NCBI RefSeq assembly: GCF_902150065.1
Contig: NC_043996.1
Coordinates: 16,526,985 to 16,590,984, forward strand
Length of the DNA stretch: 64,000 nucleotides
Direction of reading: 5' to 3'
Source: Myripristis murdjan
Lineage: Eukaryota; Chordata; Actinopteri; Holocentriformes; Holocentridae
Shown here: piece after piece, positions 12,401 to 23,500 of the stretch
How positions within the stretch are numbered: position 1 is the first letter of the stretch
Layout of the letters: each line of letters starts with the position of its first letter
Program-made: the position numbers and the translations under genes
Notes under the pieces: model-generated
Seen by the model: the letters and a program-made list of their open reading frames with translations, nothing else
What the model was told of the DNA's origin: nothing
Databases searched by the model: none

Positions 12401-14754
12401 CCTCATCAGAATATAAGGTGTTTGCCAAGTTTATAGCCACTAGACTGGAGAATGTGATACCTAGCTTTATAAATCGAGGATCAGACTGGCTTCACCAAAA
12501 ATCATTTTTCTTTTGATAATGTGAAGGTTCCTCAACATTATCTATTGAGCTAAAAAAATCAATACTACTGTTGTTGTCCTGTCATTAGATGCCGCTTAGA
12601 ATGGCCCTTCCTTTTTGCAGTTTTACAAAAAATTAATTTTGTTCCAAATTTGATATGAACGATGTAGATACTTTATCTCAACCCATCAGCAGAGACTCAA
12701 ACAATTGCTAATATCTGATCGCTCTTCCCATTGTCATATGGTACTCGCCAGGGTTGTCCCTTGTCTCTGCTACTCCTCTTATTGGCAATTGAACCTCTTG
12801 TAATGAGAGCACACCCTTTTTATAGAGGGTGTTATGGTTGAACAGGAAAAGCATATCATCTCGCTTTATGCTGATGATATTATGGTGTACTTGACCAATG
12901 TAGTGTCGTCCCGTCCTGCCCTTTGTACCCTATTAAATGAATATAGCTGCATCTCTGGATACAAAATAAACACACACAACTCACCTTTCAATGCCTCTCA
13001 ACTCAGCCCAAGAATTATCAAGGGATAACATTACTTTCTGAACCTAAGGGAACCTTATGAACTATGTTATCTTGGTCTACAAATACTATTTTTTTCCCCC
13101 CTTAACTATGACCCCCTGCTTATACAACTGGAAGTAGGTCTGGAAAGGTGGAAGTCTCTGCCTGTATCCCTAATTGGATGAAATTAAACTGTATAAAAAT
13201 TAATATCCTACTCAAATTTCTTAACTTATTTCAAGCACTCCCAATGCCATGCGGCAAAATCCTCTTAAAAATGTACCTATAAAATATGACACGAAATGAA
13301 GTGTTGGCACGATACACAAATCTACTCCATTCCATTAACTGGTTTTACATGGAGCATTGAGAAACAGCATTACCAGAGACTGGTGTAATAAAGGCATATG
13401 TACATTCAAACATGTACATGAGCACAATAATTTGAAATCCTTCGAACTATTGAAATTGTCTTTTGAGCTTCCTTTGGCACACTTTTTAAAATACCTACAG
13501 GCTAGAAATTATATCAGAATGCAGAAACTTACCTCTTTAGAGGGTTTTCAAACTTGCAACTGATGATGCAAGAAAAACATAATTCTAAGGGTTTTCTATC
13601 CTACACCTACGTCAGACTAATGAGCCTTACAGAAAGTAAAGTTCACAATGCTAAGGTTAAGTGGGAGATGGACATTGGTTATGTTTTCGAGGACTCTGAG
13701 TAGAGCCCGATTTGTGATAGCTCTATTTGTACGTGTATTTGTTTTTTCCTATTAACATATTTTGTCCCTGTCACAAGTGTGAATACTGTTATTATTAGTA
13801 TTGTTGATACGGATGTTATTTTATTTTATTTTATTTTTCTCTTTCTCTGGAGGAGGGAGGGAAGAATTGATGTATGATAATTCTTGCACTGATTGTATTA
13901 TAACTGTTTTGTGCAATGCAATATTCGTCTGTAGCCTGAAAGTGGAGAACAAAGCGGCCCAACAAAAGGATTGTTTCAACTGTGTGAAATGTCCTACCAC
14001 AATAACAAATACAACAGCATGATTATGCGCTCTCATTTTGATTTACAGTCCTGTAAGCCAAAGTGCAAGTGTTTCAACTATGTAAACATATAGGCTGCAT
14101 TAGAATAAGAACAGAGTGAGGTATCAAGTTGCATTGATACAACTGATCCTCAAAACACTAGTGTTGGTATTGCATTCAGATTCGTAGTATTGACTTTGCA
14201 CCTTTGCACCGATTAATTTGATGTCTCTCATAGTCCACTACAGTTTGGTGTGTCACTCATGACTCTGTGTGTGTGTGTGTGTGTGTCTTCAGGACCATCT
14301 TGCTGAGTGTGATCTCACTGCTGAACGAGCCCAACACCTTCTCCCCTGCCAACGTGGATGCCTCTGTCATGTACCGTAAATGGAGAGACAGCAAGGGCAA
14401 GGACCGGGAATATGCTGAGATCATCAGGTAAGCAGCCACACAACAGCAGCGATTCTGACTTTCAGTTTTTACATTACATTTTTAAATGCAGACTAACTAA
14501 ATGTTTTTTTTTTTTTTTTTTTTTTCCAAATGTTCTCCTACAGGAAACAGGTGTTGGCCACCAAGGCGGATGCCGAGCGTGACGGCGTGAAGGTGCCCAC
14601 CACCCTGGCTGAGTACTGTGTCCGCACCCGTGCCCCGGCCCCCGATGAAGGCTCCGACCTCTTCTACGATGATTACTATGACGAGGAGGAGCTGGAGGAC
14701 GAGGATGGTGACTGCTGCTACGATGAAGATGACTCGGGCAACGAAGAGTCATGA
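6448..14754 (+). CDS. cdc34: Ubiquitin-conjugating enzyme E2 R1 (CDC34)
   Basis: This is the E2 that hands ubiquitin to substrates of SCF (cullin-RING) ligases, building K48 chains on cell-cycle regulators. Five exons join in phase: 6448-6633, 6741-6827, 7405-7502, 14293-14427 and 14544-14754, giving 238 residues (human CDC34 has 236). The UBC fold is complete, with the HPN motif (MWHPNIYE), the active-site Cys at residue 96 ([12 protein letters not shown]) and the CDC34-specific acidic loop insert ([16 protein letters not shown]). The C-terminal tail is strongly acidic and ends DDSGNEES, the segment that docks on the cullin basic canyon. The start [16 protein letters not shown] is three residues longer than human. 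A few residues (NGDV, EYAEIIRKQ) resemble the paralogue UBE2R2, but the tail ([16 protein letters not shown]) and the 19p13-type neighbours point to CDC34. Which teleost duplicate (a or b) is not decided. Confidence 0.96.
6960..7110 (-). repeat. 5'-truncated LINE 3' tail, Rex1-like
   Basis: Read on the minus strand, this has the pattern of a fish LINE 3' terminus: a short conserved block ending in a GGGATAAATAAA-type motif and a short GATA/TATC tail (gatagatag on the plus strand at 6966-6974). A similar block lies at 18838-18900. The family assignment is from memory and is weak. Confidence 0.35.
7111..8829 (+). other. cdc34 intron 2 end, exon 3 and proximal intron 3
   Basis: Apart from cdc34 exon 3 (7405-7502), this stretch is AT-rich intron. 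The piece at 7130-7330 is low complexity (A/T-rich with TATA-like runs). No gene, RNA gene or clear transposon was recognised between 7503 and 8829. Confidence 0.5.
9600..9990 (+). repeat. L2/CR1-type LINE or SINE tail with (TTA)n end
   Basis: The segment ends in a GGTGCTATACAAATAAAG-type block followed by TTATTATTATTA repeats (9959-9982), the hallmark of L2/CR1-like 3' tails in fish. It lies between the ORF1-like and ORF2-like parts of the older L1-like element, so it is probably a later insertion. The left border is uncertain. Confidence 0.5.
11140..11922. mobile_element. Non-autonomous hAT-like DNA transposon inserted in the L1-like LINE
   Basis: The element starts TAGAGTTCTCAT and ends with the inverse of TAGAGTTCGCAT (11 of 12 identical). 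It is flanked by 8-base direct repeats at 11132-11139 (CATGGGGA) and 11923-11930 (TATGGGGA). Eight-base duplications are characteristic of hAT transposons. Removing the element and one repeat restores the L1 reading [13 protein letters not shown], which confirms both borders. Both ends carry several CCCGACCCGACCCG-type subterminal repeats. The middle is very GC-rich with inverted arms (about 11313-11348 and 11448-11475). No transposase coding was found, so it depends on a helper. The superfamily call rests on duplication length and ends. Confidence 0.75.
14265..14287 (+). repeat. (GT)n microsatellite at cdc34 exon 4 acceptor
   Basis: A pure GT run ends only a few bases before the CAG acceptor (14290-14292) of exon 4, so it replaces part of the usual polypyrimidine tract. 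Length variation here could affect splicing of exon 4. Confidence 0.8.
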
Positions 14755-16490
14755 CGTGTTTGAGCTTCGACCCCCACCCCCAGTCTTAGCTGACACATGC
14801 TACACCTTTTTTCTGTCAGGGTTGCCAGAAATTATAGGTCTACATCTAAGAAAGATTCAAAGCCTCCCACTTTTTAACCGCTGAAAAGAGATGTTTTTTC
14901 CTAAGCCTCTGAATTCTTTTCAGAGACCAGAGTTGATGCATCGTCGAGGAAGGGTCTGACCCTGTAAGATTTGCACCAGCACAATCTTTGCACCTGTTTT
15001 TGCAAATGATGTTCATTATCACCTAAAAACCTTATCTTGAGAAAAATAACTGAAAACTATAGCTAAGTCTTATTGTGTCGTATTGTGGGATTAATAACCA
15101 CTGTCAACAACAGCAATCTTTGCACTGGTGCAAACTTACAAATCTTGTTCAGTCTCTCTCTTTCATACCTTTATTTCATTAATCGTAACTGGGTCTTGCT
15201 TACCAGTAGTCGGCCTCAGTGACTTAAAGACTGAAGACTTCACAAAGCCTGTTTTTGTATGTGTGAGCGATGCACCACAGACATACAATGAGTCGTGCAT
15301 TTGCAAGGTGTGCATCCTGTCTCGCCTCTGTAGGAAGGGACCCGCGTCGTCACAGGACACTTGGTTCAGAGTTCTTGTGCATGCCAGAACATCTTGGAAG
15401 CTTTTTTTTTTGTTTGTTTTGTTGTTGTTTTTACAGGCGGACTGCTGAGCTGCATCGTGATCTTTTCTTCAGCTCAGTCTCTAAAGGACATGTGATGATG
15501 GAGATCCCAGAAAAATTCTCGAGTCTGAAGGACCTGCTGGCAAACTCAGACAATAGCTCAAACTCTCATGTGAACATTTTGGCAACATCAAACTGAATTT
15601 TGCTGTGGTCTTCTGGCGATTAACTGTTGGATGTGATTATCTGTCATTTTGAGTGTGGGGTTGTTATTTGAAGTCGCTCGGCTAAAGAGTCGCCTAGGAC
15701 GATGACGCTTATCAGGGGGGCAGAACTAATTACTGATCGGAGTTGTGTTTCTCCCCAGGTTTCCTCTTTGAGAGGCCTGATGGAGCCAAAGAGGTGGAGT
15801 GGCATAAAAGAAAGCCCAAAACATTTTATGACTACGAAACAATGTTTTGCTGTATTCTTGTCTATGTTTAACTGTTTTCTCTCTTGCAAGCTTTGTTACT
15901 TTAGTCTCTTCCTTTGGTTAGACATTCTGCCTGCAAACTTTGCTTGAGAATGATATGAATTATGTGATGAGATTAGTGGGTTCGATTGGCAAAAAGGTTG
16001 CTGTCAGAAAAAAAAAAAAAACGTGTCTGTCGAAAAGTGTTGTTGCAGTACCGGACAGGGTTATTTGAGCTTGTTTTGGAGAGAGAGACCCTGGAAGTGG
16101 AAAAAGAAAATGGCCGCCATGTTTTTATTTTTAATGACTATTTATTTTTGCGTGCTGGTGGAGGGTGGACCGGTGATTATATGATTTTTAGAGTGTATGG
16201 GTGTCCCTTGTGTGTATTTTGCATCAGCAATATCGATTGTTTTATTTACTCAAATTGGACTTCGTACAGCAATTCTCAGGATACGTATGATTAAACAACT
16301 TCAGACTATTTTACTCTTTAGGTGGTCGTCAAAGTTGGTTTACAGCTTCAACAGGAACCATAACTGATATGCACATGTAGCTGTATGGATGATCACCTTA
16401 TTGTTTTACGTACTTGTGTTTTCTTTCTTTCTTTTTTTTTATTTTTATTTTTGGCTATTTAAAACTGAAAAATAAAGACTTATCGGAAAA
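14755..16490 (+). other. cdc34: cdc34 3' UTR
   Basis: The region downstream of the cdc34 stop is long and lacks coding signals. The first convincing polyadenylation signal is AATAAA at 16471-16476, giving a 3' UTR of about 1.7 kb. The exact cleavage site is not known. Confidence 0.55.
16471..16476 (+). terminator. cdc34: Polyadenylation signal, cdc34
   Basis: This canonical AATAAA lies 1.7 kb after the stop codon and before the sirt6 promoter. It is the best candidate for the main 3' end. Confidence 0.55.
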
Positions 16491-17598
16491 TTATTTAGCC
16501 CAGAGTCTTTTAATCAGGATGGTGTTTGGATTAGAATTGCTATTGCTGGAGATGCTTCTTTTACTGCAACCTGTTTCAAAAGTTTGTCGTCATTAAATGC
16601 TGGATAAATTATTTATATATAAATGGATAGATATAGATATTTTAAACACCAGCTATATATATAATTACACATGTTCATGTCTCGACCCATGCTATATTTT
16701 CCAGCAAATAGAGGTGGAAGTTTTCTTTTATTCTTTATTATTTATTTATCATTTATTCCTGTTGAAAATGAAGCTCTGACAAAGGTATCAGGCATCTCAC
16801 TTTTGTTACTGGGCCTTCTGTTGCTGGCATCTGTCTGCTAATCATTTTTGTTTTATCTGTCATGTATTTTTAAACTTCACTGATGTCCTCTACATTTATT
16901 TATTTATTTATTTATTTTTCAGTTTAATAACAGTGAAATTTGCAGTTTATTTGCTGAGGAAACAAATGTTAATGCTGCACAGGTATTGCAGTGCCAGGTA
17001 GTTGCTGACAGCTGATAGTCAGCAGCAGAGTCCCACAACTCAAGTTTGTTGGTTGGAGGCCCTGAACGCACCATGACTGCATTCTCTGGTCTAGTTCATA
17101 AAAAAAGCACTGAGTGAGACGAACATTTGAACGTTTGACAAACAAACAAAAACATCTATCTTAAGCGATATATGTTATTATGTAGTTTGAAACTTTTGAC
17201 GATGTGTTATCTATTTTTAAGTATTTCAAATGAACATACAAAGAAGACAACAGCGTCTCGTACAAGCAGATGAAACAATAGCGCAACAGAGAAAAATACC
17301 ACAAAAACAAAACCAGACTAACAAAAAAGATAGAATACAATAAATAAATACACAAAACAAACGAATGCATGACTTAAAAACATGACTTTAGTTTTCAGAG
17401 TCGGACAAACCAGGTGGGATTTCAGATCTCCGTCTTTCCCTCGGACTTAAACGCAGCAATAGCGTCGCTAAGAAATGACGAAGCCTAATCCAAACAGTCG
17501 GAGAAAAAGCCGCCGGGGAGGCTGCTTTGCATCTTGTGTTGGAGCATTTTTACTAAAGAAAAAAAACACTAAATAAATAGGTGGTGCAAACAGCAGCC
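16491..17598. promoter_or_regulatory. cdc34-sirt6 intergenic region and sirt6 promoter/5' UTR
   Basis: Most of this stretch is AT-rich with a (TTTA)n run at about 16889-16918. The last 200 bases before the sirt6 ATG are richer in CpG (17400-17560), which fits a TATA-less promoter. No specific motif can be defended. Confidence 0.5.
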
Positions 17599-20500
17599 AT
17601 GTCAGTGAATTACGCCGCTGGACTCTCTCCGTACGCAGATAAAGGCGTGTGCGGGCTGCCCGAGGTGAGCTGGCCGCTTAGCTCGGTGGAGAATCAGCTA
17701 GCGTTAGCATGTTAGCCGCAGCGGGTCAATTATGTTGTGGATGTTTTGGAGGCACACACACGGAGTTTTCCCCGCACAAAGACCTCACCTTTCACTCTTG
17801 TCCTCACACTGACTTATGCCAGTGCGTTTCCCTCACACGCAGAAACGTTTTCCCTTCACCAATTCATAATTAAAGTTGCCAACAACAGGTCAACAACAGT
17901 CAGAGAGTTAAATGAAATCTCCGTGCAAACTGCCACAATCTGACACCCAGTCTCTTTCATCCTTTATTTATTTACTTATGTGTTATTATTGCGTTTAATG
18001 TGAGGAACCATTGTTGCAGAAAAATAAGAATACGTACATAGAAAAACATTTTTGTGTGTTTTTCTTTGTAAGACTTCAGAGAACTTGCTTTTTTTCTGCC
18101 CAGAGTAAAGTTAACTTATTATTAGATGATCGTTTATCTACTTTAAGTGACTTATAAGGTAAACAACAACACATGAATGTTTATATGCAGCTACAAGGAA
18201 CATGTTACAATCATTGGTTCCATCTTTGTAGAAAATATTTTTTGATAAACACGCCCATTCAAACCTTAATAACGTGTTGGAGATTTCAGACATTCTTATC
18301 TTTGGTATCCATCCTCTGATAAGTCATGGACATTATTGTTATCCAAACATTTTCTTTTTGCAGTGTTTTTTTTTTTTTTGTTTGTTTGTTTGTTTCTTTG
18401 TTTTAATGGTTAGATCTGTGTCTGTTTGTCTTCCCTGTGGCCTGCTGCATGCTGTGCTGGCAGGTGTTTGACAGTCCTGAGGAGCTCAAGGTGAAGGTGG
18501 AGACTTTGGCTCAGCTCATAAAGGAGTCGCAGTACCTGGTCGTCCACTCTGGAGCTGGCATCAGCACCTCGACGGGCATACCGGACTTCAGGTGAGGCTG
18601 GAATTCAAACTCTCAGTTCTCTCTTTCTCGTAAGAAGTTGTCACTTCACTTAGTGACATGTTATGCTGGTTGTCTATCAGCAGGACATCCCAAAAAACCT
18701 GTGAATGCATTCCCATTCAATCTGGAGGGCAGATAGGCTTTGGACCAAAGAGCAGCAATTACATAATCACCCCGTAGGTGTTTGGGTTGGAGGATGATGA
18801 GGAGTGATTTTGGGGAAACTCAACTAAATCATAATGAGAAATACTTTATTGATCCCTGAGGGGAAATTGGGTATGTTGCAGTTGCTCAATCCTAAAGAGA
18901 ACAATTAAAGAAATACGAAATATAAAAATATGTGCCTTACAAATTTTAAAAAGTATGTGTTTTTATGTGTAAGTTGTATCAAAGGTATGTGCCAAATTAT
19001 ATGCATCAATGCTACAAGTATTACAACACTGAATACCAAGATAAGAAATTGAACGTGTTAAAAAAAAAAAAAAAGAAAGAAAAAAAAGAAAAAAGTCTAC
19101 CTGTATACACCTTATATACACAGAGAAATTGCACTGTTGAATTGTTTTCAAGTCCTACCGGTATAAGTTAGGGGCCCAGTTAAATTGTTAAATAAACAGT
19201 TTACATCATCATGCTCCAAGAGGTATGGATGGATGTGTTATGCCTGTGAGCAAGTGATCATCAAACTCCCGAATTTTAACATGTACTTTGTTGTGACATG
19301 TGGCTTACTGTGCCACACAAACAGAGAAACAGAGTAATAAAGGCCAAGTCCAGTCAATTATATGTTTACACAAATGGTAAATGCCTGTGCAGATAACTGT
19401 CACCCATTTAGTTACACAGCATCGTGCTGTCATGTAGGTTCGGGTGATATATCAGTATAATATCTATCATGATTGGAGAGGAGATATTATCTTTTATTGT
19501 GTTGATATTGTTCTGGGATCTTTGATATCATAATTTTCTGAAATGGTATCACTAGTTTTGTCTGGGTTTTAAAGGCTGCATTACAGTCACAGGATGCAGC
19601 TTCTGAGCTTAGGAGACTGAGCTGTTCTGTTATTTGCTTGGTCTTCATATCGACATTACTTATGATTGCTTATCAAAACTCTCTCGTGTGTAAACATCTT
19701 ATGAAAGCACCAGTGGTCATCCCTACAATATTGTCACAATATTGATAGCAAGTTATTCTCTCAAAAATACTGTAATACTGTATTTGATTTTGTCCATATC
19801 ACCCAGCCCTATCATTATTTTCATTTACAACACTTACATGTTTTGTGTGTGTTTCCCCTCAAGACTCTGATAGGTTAGGGGTACAGCAGCTTCACTAATA
19901 ACAGAATTTGATAATTAATAGTAGGTACATAATTTAATATTGTTACAATGTCATACATGAGTTGCCTTATTAGTTTTGAAAATTGTTTGGGTGTTTTTTT
20001 TTTTTTAAATCAGAAATCAAATCAAATCACATTAGAACTGCTCCACAAGACTGTTTTACGTCTGTCTTACGTCAGGATATGTGTTTGATGTTGGTAGACA
20101 GTGAAGAGCTTCACCTGACTTGACTGCTGTGAATAGAGGCTCAAAGCAGCGCACGTCACTGGAGAGAGCCTGGCATTTGGTGGGCAGCACTCCACAACAG
20201 AGGCCGATGTTTAAATGGAAACTGTGTGACAAGGGATTACCTTTGTATTATCAAGTGCTGCAGTGGTACAAGATCAGAATTATCTGCAGTACCTTTGATA
20301 CATTTTACAATGCAGGGGCCTGTGTTCGGGCCCTCCTAACTGCTTATAGTGCAGCAAATTAATCCATATTGGTGAAAAGTATTTTCTAGGAAGTGCACAG
20401 TGTTGATGCAAGTGTCATATTAAGTATATCACAGTAAAAGGGCCTGTACTGATTGGATGAGGCCTGGCAGATGGACATTTTTCGTCCTGTGTCATCCTTC

Positions 20501-23500
20501 ACCCCACAACACATTCAGAGCGCCATTTAGTCCGCAGTTAGCCTCTTTTAAAGTGTACTTACTAAGGACTGTAGAATAATGATTTTGGAGAACAAATATC
20601 AAAACTGGGCAGTGCGCCATGTGCATTGGCCATATTTCATCAGTTTAGTTGCTATCGTCCGATTGACTTCATGGTCCATATGCAGTTCTCTGATCCTAGT
20701 GCTCCTTATTGCACAGCCTTTGCAGCAGGATAAAACTGAGACCATGTCGCCCATGTGAATGTCCTGATTTCATGCAAATCTCCCAGGGAACGTTATTCAG
20801 GTGTTTGTCAAGGCATAAGGGGGATTAAAGCAAAAGAGTGAATGAATCTGATGAGATCAGCAACTGGTCGAGTGTAGCGTTTTAGATCACAGCAGCCATT
20901 CTGGAGAAAGACTGGTCTCTATAAAAGTGGAAGGAGGAGGACCAGCAGGACTGAAAGGGAGAGATCAGAAAGTAGTGAAGAAGAGAAGGATCTGTTGAAT
21001 GAATAGGCATCCTGAGGATGCTGAAAGATATCTTTAAAAGCCAAAAATACTGAGAAGTGTTCCTTACTAAGAAAAATCTAATGTATTCAAATGCAAATGT
21101 ATTTCTGTTTTTACCTTTATTTTAATATATGATCTACCTCATTGCATATTTCCTTCCACTTCTGTATCCTACATAATGATTCAGTGGTCACAGGAATAGT
21201 CTGCAATGGCTATGGCCATTACTATTGGTTACTTGTAATTTTTATCATGCAATTCTTGTGTCACACTCATTGTAAGTTACTCTTTATACAGCCAAAGCAA
21301 GCAATGTTCACATGACCAATTTGAAACTTGATTAATTTTTGGCAATGTGTGGATTGTGGCTTTAGCATTTCTTACTTTTTATTTCATCTGAAATACATTT
21401 ATTAACAAGCGTTCTCTACAGAATATAAAGCACATCGATCCAGAGATTAAAAAAGCAAGATGTGTATCATTTTGATCATGAACTCTTAAATTGGGGTCTG
21501 TGAGTCGGTGCATGTACAAGTTTGGATTATTAGAAGCTTAACTGTTTATTAACTATATCCTTCTTCCCATTTGAATTCATTGTGGGAGGTGTTAAAGATT
21601 TGTTCTGATGTTTTACCCTTGTGGCTTCATTTACTTGGCAAATTGACTGTTAATAATATCAAGATGCTTAAACAAGGTTCATAGACACTGAGCCTATAAG
21701 ATTAAATATGTGTAGACCTGCTTAAAATTATTTATTTATTTATTTTCATGCAACAGTTTGTTGAAAAAAACAAAAAAAAAACAAACTAATATTTAATCTC
21801 TAACAAGTGAAAGCCAGGACTTTTTCCTAAAAATGGAAACTATAGGCTTTTTTTTTTTTTTTTTTGCTTTGATTCCTCTTCCAGATTTTAATAGCTTAAT
21901 GGCTTAATGAGGGATTGTCCTCCAGCGCCTGAAATCTGTGTGAGAAACTCCTGTTTTAATCTCCCTGGTTTCTCTTGCAGTACCAGTGAATCAGCAGATG
22001 ATGGCGACACATGCTCAGTGCAGTGGTTTTGTTTGGCAGATGCAACACTGTTGCACCAGTAACACAGAAAGGCAAATTGTCTTATTCTATAATAGTGTCT
22101 TATTCTATTATTATAGTGACCTGTTATAGTGTTTGTATTTCCTCCTCAACTACAATTGTGCCCCTAATATCTTAGCTGAGATGCATAAGATCGAGAACCA
22201 AAGAAGTATTACTGAGCAAGACATTAATGTGGCCCTTTTCCCTTGTTTTCATCAAGTCTGAATTAGGGCTGAACAGTTAATTGAAATATTATTAAAATTG
22301 CAATGTGGCCAAATTATGTTATAAAATATCATATAAATTGTAAATTGTACTGCTTCAGAGATGCACTGGCCCATAAATATTTGTATGGTACAGAGCAGAC
22401 CCCAACAAAAATCACATCATCACCATCATCATCATCATCATCATCATTGTATTTATTTTCTCAGTGAAAATGAAAACTATGATGGAACAATGGTCATTCC
22501 CACTAACATTATGACTAATATGGCAATAATTGTGAAAATATTTGTATTTTTTATTTTTTTTACTGTGTCATTCAGCCCTAGTCTGATTCACTAGTGCTGT
22601 CTTGTAATGGAGTCCAGTATACACACCTGGAGATGATAGCAGTGGTAACATGACCAATTAATATTTCATCATTCTGCCTGTCTGTCAAGCAGAGTTGACC
22701 TTGGGTGGAATTATTAAAGCAAACACTCCTACATACACCCCTCCCTCACAGCAGTTCATACATGAGCTTTGCGCTCTCCCAGCTTTCATGTACCGCACCA
22801 TCTTTCCCCTGGTGATAAGCACATAATAACTGGTGTGTATGCCTTCAGAGTAATGCTGGTAATGAACCATATGAGCAATGATGTACGGAGCTGTAAAACT
22901 TCAAAAAGAAAGTAAGAGACGAGACTGATTTGGCTACATATGAAGATTCACAAGAAGCGAGTCCCCTGTCTGATGCATAAAGATAAGTTGTGCATCTTCG
23001 CAATAACTTGGCAGCTGTCAGAGTGTGTGAGGTGGAACCAGTGGTGATGCCGTGGTACCAAAGCATTCATCTCCTCTGCAGACCTCCTAAACTGACAGGT
23101 TAATCTCATGAGCATGAACAGAATGATCAGATTGGTCAGAGGGTTTTGCATATTTTGGTTTGATTGCTGAAGTTTTATAATTGTATGCAATCAGAGACAT
23201 TTTAATTAAACAGTTTTGGCTGTAAACAATTTTGTGGTATACTCCCAGGTTCATTTTCATCATTTTCATTTTGTACAGTATAATATATCTCATTTCCTTT
23301 GAATGTTTCATTAGTGAAAGCAGTCTCGGCCAAGGATTTTGTTCCCTCTACATTTCCAAAGGGCTTGGACTAGCAAGAGTTGACTATTTGATGATTATGG
23401 TGTCAAATCTGGCCCAAGAATACTCCTTCGTGTTGTTTGTTCAAATCACTTGGCAACTCCTAGCATCAGTTGCAAACTGATCATGTCTCCTACCCACTCA

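Larger units (their letters stand above)
8830..13725 (+). mobile_element. L1-like LINE, decayed, in cdc34 intron 3
   Basis: An ORF1-like segment at about 8889-9400 shows a coiled-coil part followed by an RRM-type block ([16 protein letters not shown], then a [11 protein letters not shown] stretch and an EHVHRSL stretch), typical of L1 ORF1. An ORF2-like segment starts near 10080. Its endonuclease domain has [15 protein letters not shown] and [10 protein letters not shown] at about 10165-10290. Its reverse transcriptase part has SYRPIALL and [16 protein letters not shown] at about 12370-12480, GTRQGCPLS-like coding at about 12745, and the YADD core at about 12863-12877 followed by [10 protein letters not shown]. 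Reading frames are interrupted many times, so the element is dead. It is also split by a hAT-like insertion at 11140-11922 and probably by a second LINE tail at 9600-9990. The ends are approximate. Confidence 0.8.

Noticed and set aside
22418-22447. His-rich frame at a (CAT)n run
   Set aside because: It is simple-sequence translation inside a sirt6 intron with no splice context.
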